Shown piece by piece: positions 17,301 through 28,183 of a DNA stretch of 64,000 bases. Each line of letters opens with the position of its first letter. The first letter of the stretch is position 1. The stretch is from Cololabis saira (lineage: Eukaryota > Chordata > Actinopteri > Beloniformes > Belonidae): contig NC_084606.1 of the NCBI RefSeq assembly GCF_033807715.1, positions 33,998,361 to 34,062,360 on the forward strand. The letters are read 5' to 3'. The position numbers were made by a program, and so were the translations under genes. The notes under the pieces were generated by a model that was not told where the DNA came from, searched no databases, and worked only from the letters and a program-made list of their open reading frames with translations.

Positions 17301-20300
17301 CTCCAACATCCTGAGGGTGCGCGAGGTCAGCGAGAGGTGAGAAGTGGCAGCAGGACGAATGAGGATATATGAGGGAAAAGGGAAATGGGGATATTACTTT
17401 TGACTTGAACACAAATATTTTCCGTTGGATGCTGCAGGTTCTTGAGAGACCTGGAGGACCGTATATTCAAGGACCACGTCTTCTCTGACATTTGCGATAT
17501 TATCCAGTACCACGCCCAGCACAACTTCCCCGCCTACATCGACTACGTCCGGAACCAGATCTACCAGGACAAGATATATACGACACTCATGTAAGAAAGA
17601 GGAGCAGATAACACTTTGGGAGACTATGGAATGCAGTCTGTCTTGACTGTGCTCACTTAAGAGAACATATAAATGATGATAAAGATGATAACGTAATCTG
17701 TGCCTCTGCAGGAAGAACAACTCACAGTTTGCTGCAGTCATCACTCGTCTCCAAGAGTCACCTCAGTGCCAGCGGCTGCCTTTCATGTCCTTCCTATTGC
17801 TGCCCTTCCAGCGAATAACACGCATCAAAATGCTTATTGAGGTGTGCATCTTTACTCATTTTTGTCAGTTTTGCTGCCAAATACAACTGGAAGATTGAAC
17901 GAAGGAAAACACACTCCCAGTTCTGTTTCTGATCTATATGCAGTTGATCCCCGCCGTGTATCAGCATCCATACTGGCCACATGAGAAAAAGAAACTAGAA
18001 CGTCTTTCAAATACACTTAACAAATTGTTCTCAGGGTATTGCTCAGATGGAGAAAGGGAAAATCCATCTGAAGAAATGTATTTTCAGCTTCATTTCCAAG
18101 CTGTGGATGTTTTTCCACATCAAAGCAAAGATGGCAGCCTGCCAGAGTCATTTTAATGTCCCCGGCACGTAGAAAGCTCAGAAACATGCACGGCATTGCT
18201 TAATAAGCTACAGTGGGATACATCAAAAGAGTTGAACAACGAGGATTAAGGTCATTAGAAAAAAGTTTTCAATTATTAAGCCATATATTAAATATTTTAA
18301 TTTGAGACGGGTGACTATAATAAAATGAATGTTGATTAATGAGATACTGAATTTCAAGACAGAAGTCTCTTTGGACGAAGGTTACTAGGAATATTAAAAT
18401 GTAACCCAGCCTGCTAGTTATCAAGGTGGAAAACCTGAGCAGCGGCTCTCTTTATGCATTTGTGAGAAAGTTGTGCATGCACATTGACTCTAAGTCAAAA
18501 GTATTTGTGTAAAAATAATATTTTAGTTAGTGCTGTCAAGTGATTAAAAAAATTGAGCGATTAATTAATTAGAATAGAATAGAATAGAATAGAAGAATAG
18601 AAGACTTTATTGATCTCCCAGAGGAGAAATTCAATCGTCAATCGTTCAATCGTGCAGCAGCCAAACACACACACGCTCAATGGTTTATACAAAAAATTAA
18701 AATAGAAATAACCAATAAATAGCTAAATAATAAAAAAGAGAAAAATTTGTAGAAAAATTTGTAATGTACAAGAGAAAGAAAATAGTAAACATAACAAAAC
18801 GGATAATATTTACAATTAAGATCTTAATTAATTTATCTAATTCAACTATTTTTTTATCTCACCTAAACATTGCTGAGAAAAGCCCTCAACTTGAAGTGTT
18901 TTCCTTTAAATTCATTACATTATTCTGGCAGATCAAAAGATTGATATATAACAAAAAAAAAAAGTAATTTATTTATTTTTTTAACAGACTTGAACAGATG
19001 CAGTCCTAGCCATTTACATCCACTGGCCAAAACATTCGCCAGCCTCTCGGTCACAGACGTGAGCATGCGTGAGGTTCTCTCCTCCAGTGTAGTTGGAGAA
19101 GAGCGTTGCTGTGGCAACATCGTTGCTGTGGCAACATCGTTGCTGCTAACGTTATCTGCGGCTGCACCCGCGACCGGGTGCTTTGCATTTATGTGGTTAA
19201 ACTTGAGCTGCTTCGGTGGTGAGCAAAGTCCTTTCCACAAAGACATATCACTCTACCTTTATCAAAGGTGCCATTGGGGCATTTTAGAAATGTGAATTCT
19301 CCATTCACCTGACCCACAACTTTCACATGCTCCTCCATTATCACCTCTCTATTCCGCTACTCACCCCCCCCCCCCCCATACCTGTCCACAACAAGCACAC
19401 AGCACAAACACAGATTTGAAAATAAAGGCAACTCGCAAACAGAAAAAGTAAAATTAGAGAATAAATAATAGATTAAGCGATAAAAAAACATAACACACTA
19501 AATATACCTGTAAATAATTAATCAGAATGAACACTTATTGGATCCCCCTAATTTTAGTCCCTCCTGGGGGCATGGTCAAGTAAGAATGGCTATCAGACTG
19601 AACTGAACGTGCAATTAAAGGTTTTTTACTCACTTTGCAGGTACTGTATTTTATCAGCAAAGTAAAAATATGCATGTTTGCTTCTAGTGAAACTGCAGGA
19701 ATGTTACTGGAGGATGACAGCTATTAAGTAGATTTTTTAAGCCCCCTCCACCCCTAGGTTTCTCACAAAAGGCCAGTGCAGAAGTGTTGTTTGACTTTTC
19801 CATCTTATGGCAATTGAAAGTAATATGAGTTCATCACAGCATGTGACTGTGTTGAACATCCTCTTTCAAGTGTAATCTTTTCCTCGCACACTCATCTCTA
19901 CATTCTCACTTATAAGTACATTTATGGACTTTGGCTCAACTTTACGACCTGGTTTGCATCCAGATGCAAATACAGGACTGTCTCAGAAAATTTGAATATT
20001 GTAATAAAGTTCTTTATTTTCTGTAATGCAATTAAAAAAACAAAAATGTCATACATTCTGGATTCATTACAAATCAACTGAAATATTTCCAGCCTTTTAT
20101 TACTTTAATATGGCTGATTATGGCTTACAGTTTAAGATTAAGATTCCCAGAATATTCTAATTTTTTGAGATAGGATATTTGAGTTTTCTTAAACTGTAAG
20201 CCATGATCAGCAATATTAAAATAATAAAAGGCTTGAAATATTTCAGTTGATTTGTAATGAATCCAGAATGTATGACATTTTTGCATTACAGAAAATAAAG

Positions 20301-23280
20301 GACTTTATCACAATATTCTAATTTTCTGAGACAGTCCTGTATGTACCGCAGCAATGTTGCAGAAAAAGACAGGTGTTGTTTGTGCTTTCAGAACATCCTG
20401 AAAAGAACAAAAGAGGGGACAAAGGAGGAGCAGATTGCCTCCAAGGCTTTGGATTCTGTTTCGAAGGTAAACACCTCTCACTCTTCATCATCCTTTCTGC
20501 AGGCCACTCATCATAATTTGACCCTCAAGTGTTCCACATAACCCAGGAATGATGTGAGCTGTTGTCTGAGTGACAGATTTCCTGCTGAATGAGCTCTGTT
20601 ATTGTGAATGTTTCAGCTCACTGAGAGCAGCATGAGGGAGAGTTTGATTTTTCTTCTGTTTTAACTCGTTCACAGATCATTGACGAGTGTAACACCGAGG
20701 TTGGAAAAATGAGGCAGATGGAGGAGTTGATTCATGTCTCTAAAACGCTGGAGTTTGACAAGCTCAAGGTAAGCTGGAACGTGGACGTTTGATCATGTGA
20801 AAGCAGTATTTGATTTGTGCAATCTGTTCATTTTGAAAGTGGTAGACAACTCTTGCCTTCTCCTCAACAGGCCATTCCAATCATCTCCACAAACCGATAC
20901 CTGGAGAAGAAGGGGGAGCTCCAGGAAATGTCCAAAGGAGCTACTCTGTTCAACATGAGGGGGAAGTTCACTCCGGTTTACTTCTTCCTTTTCAATGATC
21001 TGCTCATCATTGCTGCCAAGAAGGGGTAGGCACAATCGATGTATTATCATTATTTAAAAAAATTAATCAATTAAAAATGTGCATCATGCATTATAGACCT
21101 GTCCAGGGTGAATCACTGCCTCTCGCCTGTAATGAGCTGGGATAGGCTCATTATAGATTATTATAGATAGAAACTGGATGGATGCACGGATCATGCATTA
21201 TAAACATTAATACTGAGTCATATCACCACTTAACATTATATACCACAATGGCATAAACCATAGTTATTAATATGAATCATTTTATTGTTTTCAATTCACA
21301 TTGCTATTCAAAATCAAGAATTATTACTAAAGGAAGACAGTAGTCTTTGACTAAGTTTACATGCAGTCAAAATTCGGGTTATTGCTAATATTCCGGTTAA
21401 TGAAACATTGGGAATATTCCGTTTACATGGTAATTAATCATTTGGGATATCTGGATCAAACCAGCGATGCGCGGAGAACGTCATGACGCAATTCCCGTCA
21501 TTTCTGCTTCTTCTTCCTGTATCCAAATCCAAAACAAATGCTGCTTTGCGCAACTTTCCGCTCACTTCTTGTAAATCTTCTATCCCGGTACTTTCTACCG
21601 TCTACAAATGCAGAAATGTTCATATCCTTCATTACATTTATGAAGTGATTAGTCTCCTCCTGGTCTTGTGTTTCTCCGTGTTTATAAGAACTTCCTGGAC
21701 TCAAAAGACCAGGATTCCTTGTGAACAGAACATGAGCAGAAAACAAATTCATGTTCCGTTTGATGGGGATATTCCGTTTGGCGTTTACATGACCAAATAT
21801 TCAGGTTTTAAAAGGAGTAACCCAGGGGTCATATTGGGGTTTTTAAAAACCGGAATATGTTATTCAAAGGAGTTATTGGTGTTTACATGGCCGTGCAAAT
21901 TCAGGTTATTGCTAATATTCGGGTTTTAAAAGGGTTATTGATGCATGGAAACACAGTCTTTGATGAGCCAGAGGAAACATTAAAGGCCCGTAAATCAACA
22001 CATGCATATAAAAGCTTTCTCCTTTTACTCTATTGTGTAAGACAGGTTTATCCTTTAAATTATACAATAAACTTCACATTCAAAAGTCCACTTTTATCAT
22101 TATCCTTGTTTGGCATGATCAGGGGATGGGAGGGAGGGATTGTTCCATTCAGTGTTTCTGCTGCGGCTCAACAACTGACATTAAAGCCAGATGTTTTGAA
22201 CAATGTTCCCAGCTGTGTCCTCCAGCAAGCTGTCATAATACAGCCTAAAGAGTGAAGCATGTGACCACAAACAAAACTGGGTCCTAATGTCACAACTAAC
22301 CAAATGAATCCCAGCTTCCTGAAATGTGAGAGGAAGTGATACCCCCTGGGTTACGGGCAGGGGGACAGAGAAAACACAGAACTTACAACACATTTCTCAT
22401 GAATTCCCTTAGGTACATTTTATTTCACCCGTACTTTGCAACTGCATTTTACATTCTGTTATTTATTTCTTTGGTGGTGAACAGTGCAGAGCGTTTTGTG
22501 GTGCTGGACCACGCACATCGCTCTCTGGTGCAGGCGAAGCCGTTAGATGAAGAGGGGACCGGCAGCTGTCCGTACGAGCACTGCTTCAACCTCACCCTGC
22601 TGGAAAACCACCAGGGTCGCATGATGGAGCGGCTCCTCAAAGCTCCGTCCCAGTGAGTAGTTGCAAAGCTCTGCGCATACAGTACACTAACTGGCCTGAC
22701 ATTGTGTCCCCCAGCTGTGATTAGTGTTGTGATGGATAAAGCATTATCTATTTGAGAGTTAGATGTCCGCAGCAGATCCTTTGGGTCAGGATTGTTTCTC
22801 CAAAGAGAATGGGATCCCAATTCTTGGTTGAAAGACCTGATGTCCTTTTTATATTTAGAGAAAATTAAATACGGTATTAGGGGTTGCTCTGATAAGTTTT
22901 CTCATATTTGGGAACCTATTCTTTCTCTTGTTAATTCTTTGGCATCCTTGGAAGATTAATTTAATTTGATTTAATGTAATTATAGGGAAGTATGATATTG
23001 CTAACCATTTCTATTCTATTTTTATTTAGGGTTCCTCTTATGTCTGTTTATTTTATTTTTTATTATTTTCTATTTATTTCATTTCATTTTTTTTAATTAT
23101 TTTTGTTGTTTTGTGTGTCCTGTATTTTATTTTATTACTTTATTTTTCCTATTATTGTCTTCAGTCAGAGTTTGATTGGTAATTGGTACTTACTTTGGGA
23201 CTTGTTTATAATTATGTATTTTATAGTGTGTGTGTGTTTTGGGGGGTTTGTTATGTTAAGTTTTGTCTTTATTTATTTAC

Positions 23281-23315
<35 letters not shown>

Positions 23316-25417
23316 TAAAATATAAAACGGGGTAATTTGTAGAAACCTTTTAAAAATGTTTATTGTGTAATATGCATTACATCGACTACCCAATAAAGAA
23401 ACATGAGAAAAAAAAAGAGAGTGGGATCTGGGGAAGGCCTGCTCAAACTTTTGTACATTTACTTGTATCCCTAGAGTAGTTTTCTGCATTTTTTCCTCCC
23501 CTAGATACCCAAACAATTACCACCAAAGGAGACACTCACATCGGTCTTTGGGTGTCAGTTTGAGAGGATTACTTAAACCACGATCTTAAACAAACTTGAA
23601 TTAAAAATGTAACGTGACATCCTCCCATGTCTCAAGGATGTGTCGTTAATACGAGGCCTGGTTTACTTATGCACTCAAAGCTGGTTTCTGTCTACAGGTC
23701 TGACATGGACAGGTGGTTGGCAGCTTTCCCCAATCCAACCAACATCGAAGGAAATGACGATGAAGTGATTTACGAGGACTGGGGTGAGGAGCGCACACAC
23801 TGCCCACAAACAGATTAGTCCATGGGCCAGACTAGATATCAGCACCACTCAAGGTGACCAAACTTACTTATGATTTTTGAAAAGATCCATGTCTGTAGAT
23901 GATATTTTGGTCTGATAACCTTTCCTGAGTGGCAGCTGGATCAGAGTTATCATCTCATGAAGTTACCAGCCCCTTCAGGTTCATTGATGATTCTAAATTG
24001 GGTATATTATACATTTCCTGAATCCTTATGGTCCTGTGAGTATTCCAGTTTTTGTATTTATTTTTTTTGTATTTTTTGTATTTTGTGTTCTGTTTATAAA
24101 ACTAAGCTGGTTCCTTATCTCATCGTTATGTCCTTTATGTCGTGTATTTGCAGATAAAGACCAGTTTGTGACATTAGTGGCTGTTATAGTTTCATAGGAG
24201 CCTAATGATGCTCTTCTAGTTTAAGGCTCACAATGACCTGTAACAATGATATAGTAGGGGGATATTATACATTTCCTGAATCCTTATGGTCCTGTGAGTA
24301 TTCCAGTTTTTGTATTTTATGTCTCTGTTGTTCCTAGATGACACAGGGCTAAAATATAGTATATCATTTAGGCGAAAATTGTCAAAATGTGTGTTGTTTA
24401 GAGTTTAAAGAGCTGCAGTGACCTCTATGTTGGTCAGAAAGATTCACATCTTAGCTTGAATGAATGCTTAAAAGGTCCCGTTTAAAATGATACCAAAGAC
24501 AATATAGTGAAACATTGACAGATTTCCTGTACATGAGTCTAAACCAGGATATGCAGCAGCATCTAAAATGTAATTTTCTGAACTTCATGAGCTGATAACT
24601 CTGATCCAGCTGCCACTCAGGAAGGTTATTGTACCAGAATATCATCTACAGACATGGATCTTTTCAAAAATCATAAGCAAGTTTGGTCACCTTGAGTGGT
24701 GCTGACAAGTGAAATTTCTGGCTCTGGCCCGTGGACTAGATACCGTGTTGTATGTTCATACATGCTGACAGTAAAGTGTGTCTCAGACTGCCCTCAGGTG
24801 CAGTGTGTGGATCAGTACTTGGCCCAGCAAACAGATGAGCTCACCCTGGAGCCCTCCGAGATCGTCAACATCATCCGCAAAACCAATGAAGGTAAGAATG
24901 TGTGAAAAGGGATTTCACAGAAGAATGGAGACGTTTCCGAGTCAATACTGATTCTACTTGCAACATTTATTGACAGTCTCATCTGTACAGATTAAGATGG
25001 TGTAAAATGTACAGTAAGACAGGTTTCCAATTAAAAAGAAAGCCATGTTTACTGACATGATTTTGTATCGGCATGCTTCCTCCCTTGATTCTGTTGATGA
25101 ATCCTGCATCACTCCACATCCCGTCAATTTAGCAGTATATTGAGTTATTTTTTACTTTAATGCATGAACCACACAGAAACCTCCACTCTTCCCTTGTTTG
25201 TCCTTCGCCCCCTGCCCCCTCACCCCCTTTTTTTTGCCCCCCTGAAGGCTGGTATGAGGGGACTCGCCTGTCTGACGGCCAGAAGGGCTGGTTCCCCATT
25301 GCAAACGTCATAGAGATCACCAACGAGCATGTGAGGAGGAGAAACCTCCGAGAACGCTACAGGGTCATCCAGGCTGCTGGTTGGGTCACCAACATCAAGA
25401 CACGCACCCTGCAGTAG
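7185..25417 (+). CDS. arhgef15: Rho guanine nucleotide exchange factor 15 (ephexin-5 / Vsm-RhoGEF), 15 coding exons
   Basis: Exons: 7185-7578, 11069-12031, 13097-13142, 14282-14349, 15453-15709, 17176-17336, 17438-17590, 17712-17841, 20392-20466, 20676-20768, 20871-21025, 22485-22652, 23698-23783, 24787-24891, 25248-25417. All junctions are GT-AG, phases match, total 3024 nt (1007 aa). The start MSVQ follows an in-frame TGA at 7128. The N-terminus is proline-rich with a Cys cluster ([15 protein letters not shown], about residues 162-176) like mammalian ARHGEF15, and EPLYQTYRA opens exon 5. DH domain about 578-770 ([27 protein letters not shown]), PH about 790-915, SH3 about 920-980 ([28 protein letters not shown]). 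Family knowledge: ephexins load GTP onto Rho GTPases, chiefly RhoA, downstream of Eph receptors; ARHGEF15 is vascular and neuronal. Orthology rests on remembered mammalian protein features. Non-coding 5' exons are not located. Confidence 0.92.
7621..8612. mobile_element. non-autonomous DNA element in arhgef15 intron 1, host of a nested hAT-type copy
   Basis: The left end CAGGGTTCATACG mirrors the right end TGTATGAACCCT. Internal motifs such as CTGGAAAAGTCATGG recur near both ends. It is split by the TTTC-bearing hAT-type element at 7925-8399. I could not define a target duplication for the outer element. Confidence 0.6.
7925..8399. mobile_element. non-autonomous hAT-type element with short TTTC tract, copy 3
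   Basis: Same ends and unique segments as the elements at 596 and 2526. It is flanked by the exact 8-bp duplication GTGCTGGT at 7917-7924 and 8400-8407. The tetranucleotide tract is only about 80 bases (8231-8310), so this copy probably shows the pre-expansion state of the family. Confidence 0.88.
8613..9930. other. arhgef15 intron 1, nothing recognised
   Basis: A/T-rich intronic sequence. Short open frames without family resemblance. Confidence 0.5.
10112..10274. mobile_element. palindromic MITE, 163 bp
   Basis: Begins ACAATTTTCACCTGTT and ends with the inverse AACAGGTGAAAATTGT. The arms continue inward (AATCTGCCAGTGG against CCACTGGCAGATT), so nearly the entire element folds into one hairpin. 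Confidence 0.75.
10468..10783. mobile_element. CAGGACTGTCTC hairpin element, copy 1
   Basis: Long inverted arms fold the whole unit. The terminal motif AGACAGTCCTGTA is intact at the right; the left end is degraded. TA at the outer boundary fits a Tc1/mariner-type non-autonomous element. Three more copies lie at 19971, 26304 and 27552. Confidence 0.75.
12052..13021. mobile_element. TACCGTATTTTC-ended DNA element in arhgef15 intron 2, split by a hAT element
   Basis: Starts TACCGTATTTTCTGGACTAT and ends TGGTCCAGAAAATACGGTA, its inverse, with CCGC/GCGG just inside. It has TA at both edges. It begins about 20 bases after the exon 2 donor. Nested insertion at 12165-12661. Confidence 0.75.
12165..12661. 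mobile_element. non-autonomous hAT element, nested
   Basis: Ends CAGAGTTATTAT and ATTATAACCCTG are inverted. The exact 8-bp target duplication GCTCTAAC lies at 12157-12164 and 12662-12669. The interior is low-complexity A/C-rich sequence (AACTAAAACTAA). Confidence 0.85.
13373..14212. mobile_element. non-autonomous hAT element (CAGGGGTGTCAAAC family) in intron 3
   Basis: Ends CAGGGGTGTCAAACTCAT and TTTGACACCCCTG. The exact 8-bp target duplication CTGTAGAT lies at 13365-13372 and 14213-14220. GCGGGCCGC motifs near both ends are typical of this common vertebrate element. No transposase frame. Confidence 0.9.
14635..15384. mobile_element. non-autonomous hAT element (CAGAGGTGGGTAG family) in intron 4
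   Basis: Ends CAGAGGGGGGTAGTAAC and CTACCCACCTCTG, with TTTACTTGAGTA motifs repeated in inverted orientation at both sides. The exact 8-bp duplication GTTGGGAG lies at 14627-14634 and 15385-15392. Its right edge is only about 60 bases before the exon 5 acceptor. Confidence 0.9.
15982..17078. mobile_element. composite TTAAAGGTATAGTC element in intron 5
   Basis: Left end TTAAAGGTATAGTC and right end GACTATACCTTTAA are perfect inverses. The interior holds a GC-rich block (about 16250-16550) with TACGGCGTAGGGTACGCGGC and a block around 16560-16830 that is also found, in other orientation and split, at 36.2-40.6 kb. It is therefore a mosaic of several repeat families. The overlapping open frames here are not genes. 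Confidence 0.65.
18533..19560. mobile_element. degraded GTGCTGTCAAG-type DNA element plus AATAGA-tailed retroposon in intron 8
   Basis: Starts TAGTGCTGTCAAGTGATTAA followed by ATTAATTAATT, the opening of a common fish DNA element. At about 18572-18720 a retroposon-like end (AGAATAGAAT repeats, then GACTTTATTGATCTCCC) is inserted. A poly-C run lies at 19366-19377. The outer right boundary is uncertain. Confidence 0.4.
19971..20341. mobile_element. CAGGACTGTCTC hairpin element, copy 2
   Basis: Starts TACAGGACTGTCTCAG and ends CTGAGACAGTCCTGTA, with both arms long and the element foldable end to end. It lies about 50 bases upstream of the exon 9 acceptor of arhgef15. Confidence 0.85.
21098..21185 (+). 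mobile_element. retroposon 3'-end fragment in intron 11
   Basis: Contains CCTGTCCAGGGTGAATCACT, then AGCTGGGATAGGCTC and a short GGATGGATG-like tail, a frequent 3' end of fish retroposons. Only the end is present. Confidence 0.5.
21351..21954. mobile_element. TTTACATGCA-type MITE in intron 11
   Basis: Inverted, partly degenerate ends (TTTACATGCAGTCAA against the inverse of TTGATGCATGGAAA). Further paired motifs (ATTCCGTTTACATG, GTTATTGCTAATATTC) occur inside. Flanked by the 9-bp direct repeat AGTCTTTGA at 21342-21350 and 21955-21963. A partial relative lies at 35776-35940. Confidence 0.65.
23283..23315. repeat. TG dinucleotide microsatellite
   Basis: About 16 uninterrupted TG units in intron 12 of arhgef15, preceded by several shorter TG runs. 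Confidence 0.95.
23815..24742. mobile_element. 928-bp element with long inverted arms in intron 13
   Basis: Left arm (about 23815-23960) and right arm (about 24590-24742) are near-perfect inverses: TAGTCCATGGGCCAG against CTGGCCCGTGGACTA, then CAGCACCACTCAAGGTGACC and CTGGATCAGAGTTATCA. The loop contains a 60-base direct repeat (TTATACATTTCCTGAATCC at about 24006 and 24264). Probably a non-autonomous DNA transposon inserted at TA. Confidence 0.7.
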
Positions 25418-26198
25418 GATCTGCAGAATTATGGAAATGTTTACACTGAATAACTGCTGCAAAGACAATTCAACACAGATTATTCAGCACTTGTTTCTAG
25501 CATCCAGGAAATAACTGAGATACAGGTGACTATCATGAGACATCATGTAAATCATTGCTTATTTATAGCAGTCAACTAAAACTCTTTGGAGTTCAGGATC
25601 TTCAGGATCCTCAGGAATTGGCAACAGACCTTTTTACTGCTGAAGGAAACTGTGTTCCCTTTCATCACGTCTGAGAAACTGCCAAAGCCACATGCCAATC
25701 ATGGTAGTCACCGCGCGGGCAGAACGTTCAAATGTCATTCCTAAGAGTCGGGAGTTACTGTAAACACGTCTGGCACCACAGTAATTCTGCAGGTCCTGTC
25801 ATACCTGCCACGCAAACAACCTGTGGAGTTTCACCGGAGTTGCCAGGAAGAGAGAAGAGCAGGAATTTGTACGGATACTTCGCTTAATCCCACAAGAAAA
25901 TGAAGCTGTCTACATTCAATCAGGAAGTGCCTTTGACTGAACTCAAACTACACACTTCTATGTGAAAGCACAAGAGCTTTGGAAGTGAAGTAAAGGTAGG
26001 CCGGGCCATTGTGTTTTACAGATAGTGTTTATTTATGTCAGGAGCCATTGTATTAAAAAAAAAAAACAAAAAAAAAACGACGCTCTAGCTCCCCCTGGAG
26101 CTTGTGATCAATCAATACTCCTTGTGGATGCACTGTAAATGTACAATATCTTGTAAATTAAGAGAGGATGCTCTCTCCTAAACAGTGGTAGTCATTTT

Positions 26199-26204
26199 AA
26201 TAAA
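26199..26204 (+). terminator. polyadenylation signal of arhgef15
   Basis: AATAAA about 780 bases after the stop codon at 25415-25417. The interval 25418-26198 has no other gene and fits a 3' untranslated region. Confidence 0.6.
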
Positions 26205-26303
26205 AGTCCTTTGTCTTCTTAGTCTGCTGTTTCTTTGTAAAAGAAGGTCAACATTTTAACTTAAAACTGAAACAATTTACTCAACCTGTGGTTTCCATTA
26301 ACA

Positions 26304-26666
26304 TACAGGACTGTCTCAGAAAATTAGAATATTGTGATTTTCTGTAATGCAATTACAAAAACGTCATACATTCTGGATTCATTACAAATCAACTGAAATA
26401 TTACAAGACTTTTATTATTTTAATATTGCTGATCATGGCTTACAGCTTAAGAAAACTCAAATATTCTATCTCAAAAAATTAGAATATTCTGGGAATTTGA
26501 ATCTTAAACTGTAAGCCATAATCAGCAATATTAAAATAATAAAAGGCTTGCAATATTTCAGTTGATTTGAAATGAATCCAGAATGTATGACATTTTTGTT
26601 TCTTTTAATTGCATTACAGAAAATAAACTTTATCACAATATTCCAATTTTCTGAGACAGTCCTGTA
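26304..26666. mobile_element. CAGGACTGTCTC hairpin element, copy 3
   Basis: Starts TACAGGACTGTCTCAG and ends CTGAGACAGTCCTGTA. Arms of about 170 bases (containing ATACATTCTGGATTCATTAC and its inverse) fold the whole element. It lies between the convergent 3' ends of arhgef15 and the next gene. Confidence 0.88.
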
Positions 26667-26926
26667 TACACGGTTTTAACACAATCACTGCAAAATATCA
26701 AAAGTTACCACATCCTTGAGGCTCTGAAGCATCTCCCTCCGAATCAGTGCACATTGATTCAGTTGATCTGCTTCTCATCTTTACATTCAAGGAAACTGAA
26801 GGTGGTGATCAAGCTTATTCTCCACTGGCATCCAATCCTGTTCTCCTCAGACCAAATCTCTGCTTTTTCCCCTGACACAGCTAAAATGCGTGGAGGGGGA
26901 GCCATTTCGGGTGCAGCCACAACAAG

Positions 26927-28151
26927 TCAGTTATGCTGATACTGTAAGGTTTCACATTCATCTGGTGTTGCAGTGCTTTGGTGCATTAGTGGAGATGTAG
27001 GGGACTGACACTGTTTTGGGGTTCTGGGCAAGTCCTGGTTCTGGTTAAAACCACTTGATAGAGTCTTAGCCACCTCAAGCTCTACTCCTGACCAGCCTCT
27101 TCCCTGATGCAACTCCTTCAGATTCTGGTGGCCAGTCCAGACGTGCTTGTTTGCTTCTTTATCTGAGTGGGAGTCATTTGGATCACTGTCCTGGTCCATC
27201 TGTGCAGTAGAGATCATGTGATGAGTTTGTGGGACCTCTTGGTGATGCAGTTTCAGCAGGTTGGAAACAGCCTGGTCCTCCTCTTCCGAAAGCTGAAGGA
27301 TAACCCTCTTTGGACGCGGCGGAGGGTTTCTGGTGTGCGTCCTCCAGGTGGAGCTGCCCAGGTCTCTGGTTGGGTACGGTCCCAATCTGAATGGGTCTGG
27401 ACAATTTGGGGAGACTAAGGAAGTGGACATGATGGGCCGTGGAGTGTTAAGCCTGGAGCAATCAGATTCCTGATTGAAAGAGAGGATTTACTTAAACAAG
27501 TGTGACGCCTTTGCATAAAAAGTACCTCCGTGTGAAAATACAAACTTGAGCTACAGGACTGTCTCAGAAAATTAGAATATTGTGATTTTCTGTAATGCAA
27601 TTACAAGATAAGATAAGATATTCCTTTATTAGTCCCACAGCGGGGAAATTCGCAGTGTACAGCAGCAAAGGGGATAGTGCAAAACAAGAGGCATCAATAG
27701 AAATAATAATACAATAATAATAACAGAGTATGACACACTATAAACAGTACTGATATACATAATAAAAAATACTGGTATACAAATAAGATAACAGACGGAT
27801 ATTTACATAATTGTAGTGGATGATATTGCACATTATTTTCCAGTATGTATTACAAAAACAAAAATGTCATACATTCTGGATTCATTACAAATCAACTGAA
27901 ATATTGCCATCTTTTTATTTTAATATTGTTGATCATGGCTTAGTTTAAGAAAACTCAAATATCCTATCTCAAAAAATTAGAATATTATAATCTTAAACTG
28001 TAAACCATAATCAGCAATATTAAAATAATAAAAGGCTTGCAATATTTCCGTTGATTTGTAATGAATCCAGAATGTATAACATTGGTTTTTTTTAAATTGC
28101 ATTACAGAAAAGAACTTTATCACAATATTCTAATTTTCTGAGACAGTCCTG

Positions 28152-28183
<32 letters not shown>

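Noticed and set aside
21483..22255. Open frames of 130-148 aa in arhgef15 intron 11
   Set aside because: They cross the boundaries of a MITE and show no conserved motif.
24799..24801. Acceptor CCCTCAG immediately before GTGCAG for arhgef15 exon 14
   Set aside because: It breaks the phase-1 frame from exon 13. The acceptor GTCTCAG ending at 24786 keeps the frame and restores the CPQVQC sequence.
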